Shown in pieces: positions 10,983-23,490 of a stretch of DNA of 64,000 nt. Source of the stretch: Parelaphostrongylus tenuis (taxonomy: Eukaryota; Nematoda; Chromadorea; Rhabditida; Metastrongylidae). Within the stretch, counting starts at the first letter, position 1; each line of letters opens with the position of its first letter. The DNA lies in the NCBI GenBank assembly GCA_019055375.1, contig JAHQIW010000291.1, positions 124,001 to 188,000 on the forward strand. Direction: 5' to 3'. The notes beneath the pieces were generated by a model that did no database searches, was not told the DNA's origin, and saw nothing but the letters and a program-made list of their open reading frames with translations. The translations under genes were made by a program, and so were the position numbers.

Positions 10983-11135
10983 TAATAAACCCAATAATGT
11001 AGAGTGGTGTGCAAAAACATTTGCTTCAGCTGGGATACCCAGATCTCCGGTGATGTGGGTTCGATGAGTGAGATCTGGGTTCGAATCTCACCTGACGGAG
11101 TTTTTGCCCACCACTCTACGCTAGTGGGTTTATTA
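10983..11135. repeat. Inverted pair of tRNA-like units (copy T5)
   Basis: Arms 10983-11047 and 11070-11135 are imperfect inverted copies, starting TAATAAACCCA and carrying GTAGAGTGGTG next to a CAAAAAC run. The right arm preserves the T-arm GGGTTCGAATCTCAC and the tail TTTTTGCCCACCACTC. This is the same family as the 10.3-kb palindrome, but older and shorter. Confidence 0.7.
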
Positions 11136-11208
11136 TAGGATCATACCTTCGCAATATGCGGTTAAATGAAATATATTCTGATGAATCTGATAATCACTTT
11201 TTGGGCCA

Positions 11209-11485
11209 ACTTGTTGTAGTATTTCATGGGCACTTAGAGCCCAATACACGTGTTTGGGCCTTGACAGTCTTTCAGTTGGAAAGTACTCTTTGTCTTAAAC
11301 GATGCTCTTGGGGGAAGGAGAACCCAACCTCCTACATGAAGTAGACGATGGCTAACAATTTACACATGCCGTCAACCCCATGAGGACTGGCAAAGACGGA
11401 GCGTACTACCCAACTGGCGAGGCTGTCAATGCCAAAACACTGGTATTGGGCCCTAAAGCGCCCACTGAAGACCATATTACAAGTT
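11209..11485. mobile_element. Foldback element F2
   Basis: The left arm reads GCCCAATACACGTGTTTG then GGCCTTGACAGTCT. The right arm holds the reverse complement (GAGGCTGTCAATGCCAAAAC, then TATTGGGCCC). The core is shared with F1 at 7.5 kb. The frames inside are incidental. Confidence 0.7.
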
Positions 11486-11744
11486 GCTCCAAGAAATGGT
11501 TGTCAAATTTATTGAGATTTTTGGGCGTGGTCTCAAAAAACACTGGAAACGCTCGTCATGCTGTTGAAACATATTCTCAAGCAAATCTCGTTATTTCGTA
11601 AATTATTCATGGGCAATCAATCGCTTTCTGTATTGTTGCTGATGGCGTATTCCTTGCTTTTTAATTTATATTTATTTTAGACTGCGCAATGTTGTGGAAA
11701 AAAGCTGACCTGAGCAATTTTCTTATTCGAGTTCAGAATGGGTT

Positions 11745-12066
11745 GTGAAGTACCAGAGACAATTTGCAACGTGAATAAAGCATTTAGGCCAAGAAGTACT
11801 AGCGGACGTACAGTGCAATGAAGGTTCAAGAACTTTTGTAAAGGAAGCGAAAACTTGAAGATGAGGATGACAAGAGCCGGTCATGTGAGGTTGCTAACGG
11901 CTAATTGAGAGCAATCATCAAAGGTGATCTTTTTAAGACCAAACGAGCTGTTATAGAAGAACACAACATCGACCATTCTACGCTCTTCGTTATTGGAAGC
12001 AAATTGCAAAAATAACTACGGTTTTACACCGATGTGAAAGCGCAGCTACTTTTGCACCACCCTAGT
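11745..12066 (+). pseudogene. Mariner transposase fossil, N-terminal part, with 3' inverted terminal repeat
   Basis: Conceptual translation with stops and shifts follows the mariner N-terminal domain: NVNKAF-RPRSTSGRTVQ, a KGSENLEDED-like stretch, then AVIEEHNIDHSTL, the second helix-turn-helix. The end GCGCAGCTACTTTTGCACCA followed by CCCTA resembles the mariner inverted terminal repeat at 58.4 kb. No catalytic DDD region remains. The element is inactive. Confidence 0.75.
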
Positions 12067-14685
12067 AAGTAATGGCGAGGTGCCCCGTTGATCGTGCGGT
12101 TCTTCCAGTTCGTGCTGCTGACTATTCAGCGACCCAGTATAGCGCCATAGAGAATTCAAGTGGCTTCGAACATGGGTGACGACTCATTCACTTACAAAAG
12201 ACCCGCAGATGGCCAAAGACGTCGTGGAGTGTTTGTCGGGCTACTCTATACGAATAATTAGTCCGGCGGTCGATAGTCATCGTGTCGATGAACATCTAAT
12301 GTCGTTAATACTTAAACGGTCGAGTAGATTTGAATGAAAATTCTCGAGATGAGACCTCTTAAAAATAACAAAAGTTATCACGCCTGAGTAAGAAGCATGA
12401 GGTGTTAATGTTAGAGGCTGTCGCTAATTGTAGTGATGTACAGAGAATGACCGCAAAGCACGTTTTTAAAAGGATGAGAAAGTGATGGTAGAGGTAATAT
12501 CAATAATCGGTTAGATACAGCTTCAACGTGTGTACTGCGTGCTTGTTGGTCAAAAATCCTAAGAATTCCATAAGTTCACATGCTCAACACCTGTCACTCG
12601 ACACATGACAAGGAACCGCGATGTTTTGGTTTTTCGCGTAACAAATGATGATGGAGGTGCGATACATTTGATCAGAGATTGATGTAGATTCCAACTTCAG
12701 CACTTCAGCAGCATATGACCTTTATAGAGCTCATTTACCTTGCTGCACAAAAGTTTTTCTCGAACTTTTCGCAATCAATCGATAGTTTTTGAACAAAAAT
12801 GCTTTGTTGTGATTAGGACGGTGTAAAATATATTCTGCACTTAAAAATTATACCGAAAATCCATTTTTCAAAAGAGGTCACTATCAAAAACAGTTAGACA
12901 GCACGGGATGAAGAAGCAATTCCTTTCATGGAGTTGTAATAAAGATTTTTTCAAAAATCGGTCAAGTACGGCTATAGCTAGAGATTCAAGCTTTCGAATG
13001 ATTGCTTACACTTTTAAGAAAGGTTCTTGTCCAGCGGAAGAGATTGATTTTCATCCCATGCCGTCTAACGGAAAAGTACCGCGATCTGAATGTCATTTGA
13101 TAAATATCCAATTACAAATACTATCTACAGTTATCACATAGGATGTGCAAGTATCAACCGAGATAGACACGGCATAAATTGCAAAATACTAGCAAATGTT
13201 GACAGCAATGTAATTGTAACCATAGTCACATATATAAAGTAGTATTACACATTCGTTGTTACCATAGATCGATAGAACAAGGCCTAAACTACAATTCTGA
13301 TATGTACACGGCTCTTAAATTCTTTAAGTTCTCAAAAAATCACCATATATTTTCGAATAATGACAAATTCATAATGACCGAAAATTTATTTTGATCGGCT
13401 GGGCATGCCACGAAAGTTAGTCGTCGCCGCGAATTTGTTGAATAAGCATATCTCTGCTCAAAGTAAACTCTTAACTCATACAAATTGAGTAGATTTTGAA
13501 GAACTTTACAAACGAAGAACATTTTTTCTACACATTAAGATTCTGATTTTTTTAATACTACAGAACATACTATCTCACTTTTCTTCAATGCTACTCAGTT
13601 GGAACTCAAGGGCTGTTGAATAGGGTGGCCTTATTCAAGCACGTTGGAGTCCCCCAGGTGTATCGTTGGTGTTCACGGGGAGCGCGGCTGTGCTGGGAAC
13701 ACAAAAATTCAATTCTCATTCTGATAAATTTTACTTCGTAATAATATTATGTAAATAGTGTGTCAATAGCGTCAGAACAAAGAGGTCTACGAATCATCAC
13801 ACACGGAAAAAACAGCCTTATCGACAAAAGTTGTTTACCGTGAACTATCTCGGCGCGGAGTGATCGTCATAGGATTCAAAAGTGTAAAGTGAAATAAATT
13901 CACCTATTGGGTCCGTCAAGATCATTCAAATCATCGTTTGTTATTGTTTTCATTATGGACAAGGATGAATCGATTGCTGCCGGTGATGGAAAGTTTATTG
14001 CGCTCGAAAATTTCGGAAGTGGTAATTTTTGAAATAGAAAATAGTTTAATTTAAGCCAACAATCTCACCACTTTGTGAAAGACGACTGCTGGCTATCTCA
14101 ACTAGGGTTTTCGAATATGACCTTTATTGTTTCCTTTGTTAACTCCAAATTAGATATGATTAGAAATAAATGCATAGAATAGCTTGTGGATGTATAGAGC
14201 CCAAGGGTGGATACCGCTTTATTGTCTAAAAATGAGGTAGAACTTTCGGTACTATTTTGCTGAATAAAATTTGGATATCTCCAGTTTTACCTTCTCAGAT
14301 ATTTACGAGACCTATCTTCGAAGCACAGTTAACGACTGTTAAACAGTTTTTTATATTTTTAGCACTTTATTGATCCATCTTCATGGTTCTATACATTGTG
14401 CGGATCACAGTACTTCTACCATTCGAATCCCTTTTTTCTTGCCTTCTTCTAAAACGCGAGCCACGACGAGCATCACAAGCACTCCGCCACGCCGCTCCCT
14501 TTGAAGAATTATCTCCACCCTTTTCGGTTCTATATTTCTATCGCAGCTTTCATAGAGAGACCAACTGTAGGTAAAACAGGTCAGTCATCAACATTTCTCT
14601 TTGAAGAAAAATGAAATCGTCTGCTTCATTATTATAAGCTGCAGACTATCGCTAGAACTCATGTAAACACTTACATGTTTCATTA
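12067..14685. other. Intergenic stretch with nothing recognised
   Basis: About 2.6 kb of AT-rich DNA. Frames at 12908-13141 (+) and 13340-13522 (-) have no family resemblance or splice context. I see no RNA gene. Confidence 0.45.
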
Positions 14686-14689
14686 GATC

Positions 14690-15012
14690 GCATCACCTTC
14701 CAAACCTTGTCATCACCTGTATCACTTGTTGTCCCGTTGATCGTCGAGTGACTCGAGCGGGTACCAGCAACTCTTCCATTTGTCCCTATTGCATGCAAGA
14801 GTAGCCCAGTGAGTCCTCTTCGCTCTAGGGATTCGTTGAGCATTATATCTTTCTTCTATCGTTTTTGTGAAAAAATCGGACCAGCGGTTTAGTGGTCTTC
14901 CTTTAGTGCGCTTGATGTCCCGAGGAATCCAGTTGGTAACGGCTCTCGTCCATCGGTTGTCGTTGAAGCGCATCACGTGTCCGGCCCACCTTATTTTCTG
15001 GACCTTGTGAAC
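14690..15012 (-). pseudogene. RTE-clade non-LTR retrotransposon, 3' end
   Basis: The minus strand encodes about 95 residues running KIRWAGHVMRFNDNRWTRAV, WIPRDIKRTKGRP, RWSDFF, RTHWATLACNRDKW and ending DDQRDNK before a TGA. This is the conserved C-terminus of RTE-type reverse transcriptases, known from the nematode RTE-1 and hookworm dingo elements. The upstream reverse transcriptase and endonuclease are missing, so it is a typical 5'-truncated copy. A short GTGATACAGGTGATG end follows the stop. Confidence 0.85.
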
Positions 15013-15208
15013 ATTTTCTGAACTATTTTCCCACCAAACCTTGTCATATCCTATTTATTTGCAATGCTGCTTATATCATAATGGTTAGAGGTGATCCAAA
15101 TAATCTGTAGGGTCCTTGGACCGATTAAATGTCTCGAACCTATCAATCTTCCCTTCCTCATTCCTCAAAAGTTGACAAGGTGATAACAGAGCTACCGGAG
15201 CTGTGATA

Positions 15209-15772
15209 ATATCAAGTCATCGCATAAGTTTTGGCACTAGAGCAATAAACACCAAATTTATCCACCAGAAGTAATAAGAACTTCTTAATAGCACTATTCA
15301 AAGTATGCTCCATCAGTATATCAGATGATCAACGCCAAGCACTAGTGTAAGCACTAGACCGCTGCAATCGGGCCCTGCCACGTCGACGTCGCCGCAATCT
15401 CATCCTGCTTCAAGAAGGCGCAAAAATGTGTATAGCTCAACTGACGAAGAGGAATTTGGCCAAATTGGGCTAAAAGTTGGTGGATCATCCGCTGTAAAGG
15501 CCTGACATGTCGCCGCCTGACTATCACCTCTTCCGGTCGCTGGAGCACCTTCTGAGAAAGCTGAAATCCAAGACATGACAGCTTCTGTGATTTCAAGAAG
15601 GACGAATTCAATGAGTGCGGTTTTGATTTCTGGCCTGAGAGGTGGCTAAAATGTGTTCAGATTGATGGTGCCTACATTGGCGCGTCCTAATGTTGTTAAG
15701 CATTTAAATTTCTACTGCTTACTAAATTTGGTTTTTGTTGTTTTAGGGCCAAAACTAATGAGAAAACCTAAT
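15209..15772 (+). mobile_element. Internally deleted mariner element with C-terminal transposase remnant
   Basis: Terminal inverted repeats of about 75 bp (15209-15290 and 15690-15772) share TAAGTTTTGGCACTAGAGCA versus TTAGTTTTGGCCCTAAAACA. Between them, shifting frames read KRNLAKLGLKV, DYHLFRSLEHLL and WPERWLKCVQIDGAYI. These are the mariner catalytic-end motifs around the third aspartate (consensus DYHLFRSL) and the C-terminal ERW block. Several frameshifts and stops make it dead. Confidence 0.82.
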
Positions 15773-15774
15773 AT

Positions 15775-16880
15775 TAAAGAACTGATACATCGGTAAGGCA
15801 CCACAAATCACGAGTAAATCAAACCTGCATTCAACCATATCTAATACGCTTAATGAAATCGAATACAGAGCGCACTCCTAAGGAAAGAGAAGTAGATTGA
15901 TGGCGAACATTTATCTTCTATTCCATAAATACTTGTAGCTGATTAAAGTAGTATTTGATTCGCTTTGTTGCTGAGTAGTAAACAGTTCACTCGCCCTCTC
16001 CATATCCATTTCATCATGAGATAAAGTGACGATTATAGGTTACGTAATGATCGGCGCTGTTTGGTCTATAGGGAAGTGTACGACAAGGATTACGGTCGGC
16101 CCTGTATAGGAGACCGTCTCAAGTACCTCTTCCCAAAAGGGATAATCGCACATGCAGGTGCTCATCGGATCAATCAAAGAGCCTTAGGAACAAGTTGTAG
16201 GCTCTTTCCGAAAGTTACTCTTTTGACTGAATTTCTACGAAATTTCCAACTATAAGCTCCAATATTCTTTCTAATCTATTTTATTGAGCAGGAAATTAAC
16301 TTTTTCGAATACTCCAAAAGGAGTTGAATTTATTAAGATTAGAGCTTGGACATTGGGCGATAGGCTCAATAATAATATAAAATCAAAGAACATATTTGTC
16401 CTCTTATTATTCTTCTATGTTTTCGAAAATCAAGCAGTGTTGTGATGAACTTCCTTTTTCTGCAGTATTAAGCAGTTTTTGAGTATCTACCCTTTTTTTT
16501 AATCGTAAAATCCACAAGTGCAAGTAGCAGTTCACTGTTTAATATCAATTCATTACATGTAGGATTTTACTGCAATTTACTGCTCAATAGTAATCTATTG
16601 ATTGCAACGTTATTGAAAAGAGGTGGATTCTGTTTACCGTAGTAGCATAACAATTCTCAGCACCTTATAACCTCATCATTAACTGAATATTTTAGTGTTT
16701 ACCCTGCTGATTAGATCCGAGGCTGTCAATAGTAGAATTTATTTAATACAATACACTACGATAAAGTAATGACTTTTCGGCTCTTTTAACTTCTTAGAGC
16801 ATGGAGATGTCATCCTAACTCGCAATATACCCAATAAACATCTCACATAATCTCACAAAGTACGCGATAAGTAAATTTTG
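15775..16880. other. Intergenic stretch with nothing recognised
   Basis: About 1.1 kb of AT-rich DNA with no gene, RNA or repeat that I can support. Confidence 0.45.
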
Positions 16881-16884
16881 GTTT

Positions 16885-18125
16885 ATTCAATTTGACAATG
16901 TATTTTTGAGCCTTTCATAAGGTCCTTTATCGGCATTTATACAGTGCAATACACGTGTTTCGTCATTAAAGCCTCGTTATTTGCACGGTGTCTTGCGTCT
17001 GAGGCAACTCCTTTTAGGGGGAACACTCTCACACAAGGAAATCGCCGACGAACATGTCACATTGCGCACGTGTAAAGTGATAATTTTACTTCACATACTG
17101 CTGAAATAACATATCACTACATGTTCACTGGCAGGGTCACCGTACACTACACTGATTAAAACTTAATTGCTCAAGAGCGCTATTTTAGATGATACATTTA
17201 TATTCGACTGCTTTCTGAGACCTCGCTTAAAACAATGTAATCTTACAATGTATTTTTCAGACTTTCATGAGGTCTTTTATCGGCTCATATACAGCGCAAG
17301 ACACGTGTTTCGACATTGCAGCCGACTGTTAATTACTAAAATGTCAGGTAATCTTGTCACTAAACATGTAGTGGTATGTTACCTCTGCAGTCCATGAAGT
17401 GAAATATTCCCTTCAAACGCGCGCAGTGTAACATGTTCGTCGACGATTTATTTATGTAAGAGGGTACTCCTCTAAAAGGGATTGTCTCAGAAGAAGGGCA
17501 TGGTGCAACTGGAGGCTGTGATGGCGAAACACATGTCTTGCACTATGCAAGTGCCGATAATAGATCTTATGAACGGCTCAAGAGGGCACTGTGAAATTAA
17601 TATAATACCTTTATATTCAATCGTTTTTTTTGAAACCTCGTGTAAAATTAACACATCCTGACAGCATATTTGAATCATTCCATGAGGTTAGTTATGAGCG
17701 CTTATACAGTGCAATACACGTGTTTCGGCCTTGCAGCCTTGTCAGATACACAATGCCCCTCGTCTGCGCCAACTCTTCTCGGGGAAAGTCGAATATAAGG
17801 ATATTGTGATAAAGAATGCCAGCAAATTGGCTGTTAACAGCTGCAATGTCCGATGATCTTGCCACTGACATGCAGTGATTTGTTACCAGTGGCTGAAGTG
17901 AACTTTCACTTTACTTACGGTGTAACGTGTCCGTCGACGATACCGCTATGAAAAGGGAATGTAAGTGATGAAGGACACTGTGCAACTGACAAGGCTGCAA
18001 GGCCGAAATAAGTGTATCGTACTGTATAAGTGCTCATAACAGACCTCATGAAAGGCTTAAGATATACAATCAGATTACATCGTTTCCAACGAGGTTTCAG
18101 AAAAGAGTACAATATAGAGGTATTT
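16885..18125. mobile_element. Cluster of nested foldback elements (F3)
   Basis: At least five arm copies of one family share a core AATACACGTGTTTCGGCCTT and a terminal block of ACCTTTATATTC followed by GAAACCTCG. One hairpin has arms at about 16890-17085 and 17395-17590, with a further copy (about 17183-17340) between them. A second hairpin has arms at about 17604-17800 and 17920-18120. The element is related to F1 and F2 through the CACGTGTTTCGGCC core. Confidence 0.75.
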
Positions 18126-18399
18126 GGTTTTTTTATACATCACGCGCTTCTGCTAAGATTATGAGAATACTTGGGTGGGTAGATCGCGATTCAGTTTTGA
18201 CCCTTCCAGGCTCTGAGGAAGACGTAACAGCCGATATGTCATGCAACCACTGTACTGCATTGTATTCGATAAATCTACTGTTAACAACGTCGTATTTGTT
18301 CATAAAGAATAACACCGTAGTGACATATTTTGGCATTTTTAGTTTTCCAAAAAGTGCTAGAGCAGGATTATTGGGCTTAACATACCAACGATTGGTTGT

Positions 18400-18790
18400 T
18401 GACAACTTCGATACCTTTATGTAGCAGAAAGAGTAATGGCAGGACGTCGGCACCTGTGATGTAGTGGAGGCATTTGCTAACAACAAGGGTATGACGCGAG
18501 TACAACTTTTAGCCAGGATTCAGAGTTTTGATCGGCGCTCAACATTATTGGATACATAGTTGTATCATATTAATACTACTGACAAAGCGCAAAACGCGCA
18601 ACAGATATATAGTGCCAATATATACTTGCCAAAGCAAATTCGTTGTCGGTTGATTGGCAACAGCAGTTTTGAATACATTATGTCGCAGAAAGGGTGATAA
18701 CAGGGCAGGGACGTTGGTAGTGTAGCGACCAGCGCTCCTCCGGTAAGCGTGGAGCGCGAGTAAAACTTTGGCCTAAAGTTCCAAGTGTTG
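18400..18790. repeat. Diverged direct repeat, about 250-bp period
   Basis: A block around 18400-18530 (ATGTAGCAGAAAGAGTAATG ... GCGAGTACAA) recurs at about 18660-18790 (ATGTCGCAGAAAGGGTGATA ... GCGAGTAAAA). The copies are old and have several indels. Their nature is unknown. Confidence 0.45.
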
Positions 18791-20875
18791 CTTATTACTC
18801 AGCATTCCTGGACTTTCACAATATTTCATTTAATGTCTTGAGAACTTTCGCATCCTTTTCTCACAAAAACGTCGTTTTTGTTGAATTCACATTCAAGTAA
18901 TCTTTCCATCCACCATTAATAATGGTTAGGCATCTACTGACACAGTAATAATGATACCGTTGAATGCTATGACTATGAAGCCTTTCAGCCACTGATTCAA
19001 CCCCGTACTGTCTGTTCTTGCCAGACTACTTCTCACTACAATGTCGGGATTTGGTTGCCACGACCGCTTAAAATTAGCTCACTCCCTCTAATCCACATGA
19101 GAATATTTAAGAACTGTCAATGGAAGCTTGAAAAAGAATAGTTCGTCAGACAATTTCGGTTATTAATACCGATGTTGAGTTGAAATCGGACTTCCGACTC
19201 ACATGTCAATGTTTTGACTCAGCTATTCTAGAACTCTAGAAAGAATCAACTCGGCCATCATTCAGTGACATTTATGACGAACCTTTGGAAAATCCTAACA
19301 TCAGTACTTAGAGCTTCTTCTATAGAGCTTATCATTTCAAAGAAAAACTGCAGGCCATCATAGATGGTCTGTTGCAAGAAGATGAAGTGACCGCAAGGAG
19401 TTCTGGGATCGAGAGAATGTGATAAATGTTACAATGAAAAGTATTTATTTGCCGTATAGTATAATTCATCCAGCGAGAATGGCTTCATCGATGTACGTAG
19501 ATTGTCGTTCTTACTATTTGTGGCGTAACCAATGTGCGTTACATACATGCCGGGCGAGTTTTTCGTCAATTTGTCAAAAACTAAAGCACAAGAGAATGTC
19601 TCGTCTTCCGCTATTGTACCCATATGGTATCAAATTTCAAAATTATCCTCCACTGACAAGAAACCTCGGCGACCTTGCTGGACAACTACCACGGTGTCGA
19701 CTTTCTATTCACACTTCGTCCAAAGTGCTCTCGGTGTTTTGAATGCAGGTGTTTATGGCAATTATCTGAGTCCACCTGCTGCACTTATGCATCGGTGATG
19801 TTCATCAGCCGCCAGTCGACTCGACACCTTTTTCCAGTCATCGTAAACGCACAATTATCGTCCGTTGCACTGCTATCTGATCGAGAACACTACTGTACTC
19901 AAAGCTGTGCCGCTTTTCCAGTTCGCTGACGACACAGCGATGCTCGATGCGCTCAAAATGGCTGCGATTCTTCGAATAAATGACATGAATACAGTTGATT
20001 GAATATCCTATGATTCTGCGCTATATTTGTTCAGTGCTCAACCTAAATGGGTGTTCTCATTGGAGAAAGGGGTTGATTGTATGCAGCTGCTGAATGCGAT
20101 TTCTTTTCCAAAGTATCTAGTTATTCACTGCCAAAGCAGAGCTAAGTACTTATCCTGCAATACAAATTTGTGAGTCGAGCGGGTTCAATCGAGATACTAT
20201 GCTCAATATGTTCCAGGAAGAATGTATGTGTGGATGTCGGATTTATTACGTTAGCCACCAGCTGCTCGTATTAGATGAGATTTGATTCGGTTAGTTGATG
20301 GGTGAAGTGGAGCTGTCTGGGCATTAAATCGTGATAGGGCATTCGAGTGGACGACTATGGTGACACTGAAACACGCGCCTTTCAAGGACATTTCAAATAC
20401 ATTGGAGATAACCAAGTCGCCCACAGTCGTAGGCGAAATGTCTAGACTTCACGCACCTAATCCTGTAAATTGTCGTGATTTATGATCCATTTTCAATCGA
20501 TAACCTTGTGAAATTGATTGAGGATTCATAAATTGATTTTGTAATTCAAAGTTACAAGAAACTTCCGAAATCCGAGTTTTTTCTGATTGGCTTAGTTTTC
20601 ATTCCAAAATCAGCCGGTTAGTAACTAAGCTAGCTTTTCTAGTTAAAAAAATGAGAATGTAGGCTATAGTAGCCAAGTTTTATATTATCCGATACGTTGA
20701 AAAGAATCACATTAAGGAACGATGTTAAAGAACTATTTCGTTTACAGTGAACCACCATCGAACTCATAAAAGTCTTTCATCATTGGTTACTTAATTAGGA
20801 AACGAGTGGCACCAGGGATGAAGTCAGAGCGATTCATAGAATAAAAAATGAATAAGCGACTGATGCGAAAAAGGA

Positions 20876-20925
20876 TAGCGATGGCTCGATCTCACACTCA
20901 AGGCTCACCAAACCGCTCATAACAT
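20876..20925 (+). repeat. SINE fragment
   Basis: GGCTCGATCTCACACTCAAG followed by GCTCACCAAACC matches the B-box and following bases of the SINE at 7182-7488 with a few changes. Both ends are lost. Confidence 0.5.
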
Positions 20926-23382
20926 TTAGGAAGATATTCTATGTACTTCTTCGACAATGTACATCCCAGAATTATTTTTGCCACTCTCTTTCTAAATGGA
21001 TAGGGAAACCAAATATGCTATCTTGTCATTCTGCCGTTCGAGGTCGATGACAGTATTCAATGACATTCAGGTGAAGTGCCCTTGCATTCACCGCATCAAA
21101 GAAATGATTGATGGGCGTATCGCTGAAAAAGCACTCAAGCCTCAAACGATTCACTTCCAGGCTGAACAAATGTATATTGGTTTATTTTATGCTCAGCAAG
21201 ATACTAGAGTCAAAAGCTCAAATCCCATCGAATAATCTGGCGTTATATAGTTGGATCCATCGCTCAATTGACGCCGTTTTAACGGCCAGGTGTTTCCTGT
21301 GCACCTCTTGACCCCGTACATAACTAACCTTCACTGTTTTCCTTCACGTTTATGCAGTCAATTGTCCTTTTTTTGCTGACCCGTTCATTCGCTTTCTTAT
21401 TTAAGCGTTTCAGATCATCCATGGTTCATCGTTATATGTTTATCTATCTTTCTTCATCGAACAAGAACCTAAGAGTGACTAGTTATTTTAAACTAGTTAG
21501 TGATTGATAATTTCAACGTTGCCTTGTGAAATGGGAATTCTACACTTCAGATAGTGTTCGTAAAGCAATTTGTCAAAGCATCCTTCTGCACACTCTGGAG
21601 GAAATAAATTTTAAGGTATGTGGAACAAAGCGAATCACTTACGTGACCTTGGGCGTTTCAGCGAACAGATGTGCACTTGCGACTTAGCAAAAAGTTGACC
21701 ACCGCAACTTCTGCGAGTTTTTTTCTCAACTAGTGGACTTACTTCGGTTGTTTATTTTCGTAAAATTGCCAAGTATTACATTATAAACAATAGTATTTTC
21801 GTATAAATTCGCTTTTTTTTCTTGAGTTGGTGAAATTGCGGATCGATTGGTCCAATTTTTTCTAATACTCGTTCACGCTTCCTCGTTTAGGTGATTATTT
21901 GTAGAAAGGTGTGAATATGAATTCAGAAGCGCTTTGTGGATCCAAGACTAGAAACATGGTGAAAAGTTCCTTCATTAATCTGAATAGTAAGTTAGGTTAT
22001 TCTCCTAATTTTCTGCTTGGTAGGTTCACCTACTCGAATGGACGCCTTATTCAGTGAACTGCAACTTTCTGTACTTCGGGTGTGGAGATGTAAATATTTG
22101 CACTGGTGCAGAAAATGAAAAAATTGCGGAAAAAGTCGAGCTTGGTCGAGTTTTCCGCTTGGTCTCTTCCTGAAAAGCTGCCTATATCTGATTAGCTACG
22201 AGCGACTAACTCCAACGGCTCACTTTGAATATCATTTTCGGACGTTGTTACGACTCAGCAAGAGTCTTTCCGCGATTACTACTACTTCGACGTGCTGTGC
22301 TGTCCCATTAAGTTTAGTATGTCTATTGTTCAGCCAGCAAATCAACTTCCCGCTGAAGTGGAATGTGCTTCACACAATATGTTTTCTGCTACAACCAATT
22401 TTCTTAGCTAGATGCTGCTAAGTTAGCTCAGAAATCAGGAAGCCGCAGTCTTTTCTCTGAATGCTCAACAGTAACCTTTCCTTGGATTTTTTTCGTTTCG
22501 TGAATTATATCAGCGCTTCCGCTAAGTATTTTTCATGAAGAAAGAGAAAGCCAGGATTTCTCCGGAAACTATTCTGAATAACAAACGACTTCCGTGGAAG
22601 CCCATTTGGACTTTCTACTTGAGAAGCCTGCCTCCTGCTCGTAGTCTCACCATAACTTTTCGAGAGTAGTAATAGTCCCCAGCACTTGCGGTTACGGTAT
22701 GCCCTGATTGCGTGAAGTCCAGGAGTGCTTCACCAATTCTCCAGATTTGAGATCAAATAGATTTCAACAAATGCTTGCATTTTGAGATAAATGCGAAGGT
22801 GTTCAACTAATTGTTGTGGAAATAAGCACGTTGTAAGATCACTGAAGGTGTGTGACTCCCACTTTTCAGATCATTCATGCATGACGATAGAAGAGAAAGA
22901 TACGAATGCTATAAACAATTCAACAAATACTGCAAATGGCAGCCGAATGTCTGAGCAAGGTGCCGCGATTACTTGCCGCTTTGCCAGCAAAGACGAATTC
23001 TTTTGTAATCAATCATACACGTTAGTTTCGGAGCTTGTTAACGATCTCGACGATTAGTACTGATAAGTAATTTCTCAAATGTATACAATGTCAACCGTTC
23101 TATTGAAATTTCTCCAAAACTGAGTAATTGGATATACGACTTTATTTCAATTATAAGCGCTTGAAATTCAAAGTCGAATGTGCTCTTAATTTTTCTGAAC
23201 TCGCCTCTTCTAGGCAACGAACATTCACCAATTGTCATGCAGCTTTTCACACATCAACATCAAAGTTCGAAAAAGCTTTGAGAACATTACGTACTTGAGG
23301 TTGATGAGTATGAAATATAGAGAGATCTTTGAGAATAAGATAGCCTTTAATCGCGAGACCGTAGTCTTTGCAGGGGGATCTT

Positions 23383-23490
23383 TCTTTGTCTCTCTTTTCT
23401 CTCTCTCACTCTCTCTCTTTCTCTTTTTCATTCATTACTTCTCTCTCTCTCACACTCCCTCTTTCTCCACATCTCTGTCACTTCTTGTCT
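23383..23490. repeat. (CT)n pyrimidine tract
   Basis: About 110 bases of CTCTCTCTTT-type pyrimidine on the + strand. The Phe/Leu/Ser-rich frame across it is an artefact. Confidence 0.85.

Noticed and set aside
18133..18486. 117-codon minus-strand frame
   Set aside because: It overlaps the diverged direct repeat at 18.4 kb, has no known motif and no phase-compatible partner exon.
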